The notes beneath the pieces were generated by a model. It saw nothing but the letters and a program-made list of their open reading frames with translations. It ran no database searches and was not told where the DNA came from. From Symsagittifera roscoffensis (taxonomy: Eukaryota; Xenacoelomorpha; Acoela; Convolutidae): 64,000 nucleotides of DNA. A program made the position numbers and the translations under genes. Position 1 is the first letter of the stretch; every line of letters begins with the position of its first letter. Below, piece after piece: positions 63,441 through 64,000 of this stretch. The stretch is taken from assembly GCF_963678635.1 (NCBI RefSeq), contig NC_087062.1, forward strand, positions 7,678,193 to 7,742,192, given 5' to 3'.

Positions 63441-64000
63441 CGACCCTAGCATATGTATTCCTTACATTCTTATTCTTCGAAAGTCGCTACAACAACTAGT
63501 AGGTTCTATAGAGGATATGTAAATATTTATGATGGCTTTTTTCAAACTAAACTAGTACTAGATGCGATCTGCGCTAACTCATCTTTTTATAATTTGAATT
63601 CGAGTTATTAATTCACGCACAAATTTTTTCAAACTGAAATCAAGCTAATTGGTCATAGTATTTCCTTAAACGACTCAAATGTTAAAACTCAGTACTTGAC
63701 AATGACAGTCCAAAATTATAGTTTATTTTAAAAAATTTACAAAAAGTTTTTGTAGACCAATGAATGGGCAGTTCAAAATATCAGAACTTTGCCTTGATGG
63801 CGTCTTATCAACAAACAAGCCATATCAACAAACCGCCATATCTTAAAGCCGAATTTGCATCATAAATTAGATCAGAATTACGTAAAAATTGCATAACAAC
63901 CGTGACAATCTGTTGTTATGTTGCTTAACAATATTAGCTTTCGGCTTGTTGGCCTATCATCGCCCTGATATACGACCAGTTTTTTTTTGTTTTTCCGGAG
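63441..64000. other. Right edge, no gene seen
   Basis: AT-rich DNA. At about 63884-63960 TTGCATAACAACCGTGACAA...TTCGGCTTGTTGG loosely recalls the 536-bp repeat (TTGCATAATTGTTACAA...TTCGGCTGGTTG), perhaps a distant relative cut by the window end. Confidence 0.35.

Overview
The window is AT-rich, intron-bearing, repeat-laden nuclear DNA of an animal, probably an invertebrate. The evidence is a globin first exon that ends at the conserved B12.2 intron position, a type II membrane (Golgi-style) glycosyltransferase-like gene that opens at a splice acceptor, GT-AG introns, an env-bearing Ty3/Gypsy-type LTR element, hAT-type MITEs and tRNA-related repeats. Nothing supports a bacterial or organellar origin, and the species or phylum cannot be named from the sequence alone.

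Layout. Positions 1-6166 are non-coding mosaic DNA: MITE-like repeats, a nearly identical 536-bp direct duplication (1101-1636 and 3056-3591), and traces of a decayed satellite of about 165 bp. Positions 6167-7327 hold the last exon of a glycosyltransferase-like gene. Positions 7330-17794 hold no gene I can support. They hold a hAT MITE, palindromic CAACAGTGCCGAA repeats, a long decayed tandem satellite (about 9760-11620, with relatives near 13560-14000), three tRNA T-arm-like modules (12500-13240) and several diverged duplications.

Positions 17799-44498 are one LTR retrotransposon of 26.7 kb, with 409/410-bp LTRs (TG...CA) and a 4-bp target duplication CTTG. Its order is LTR, leader, small ORF1, gag, pol (PR remnant, RT, RNase H, DD35E integrase), a membrane/proline-rich ORF, an envelope-like glycoprotein, a third large ORF, a canonical 85-bp intron, LTR. 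It is oversized because two internal blocks are tandemly duplicated: ORF1-gag-pol (about 7.9 and 8.3 kb) and env-tail/ORF3 (1,708 bp). Every major reading frame is interrupted. Lesions shared by both gag-pol copies predate the duplication and lesions private to one copy postdate it. The LTRs differ at about ten substitutions and one indel by eye, so the insertion is fairly young.

Positions 44503-51512 are non-coding, with a second ~165-bp satellite family (45200-46300) and a duplicated ~350-bp block. Positions 51513-51713 are globin exon 1, flanked at a distance by two identical 36-bp motifs. Positions 51714-64000 hold no further globin exon that I recognise. They hold diverged duplications, foldback elements, a complete hAT MITE (60124-60451) and a GC-richer 65-bp minisatellite with a 195-bp trimeric higher-order period (61919-62597).

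Only two host genes are supported, the glycosyltransferase-like gene and the globin, and both are incomplete. The main biological interest is the retrotransposon. It looks like a retrovirus-like element with at least two large extra ORFs beyond gag-pol-env, start/stop overlaps of the ATGA type, and its own intron just after the last stop codon.
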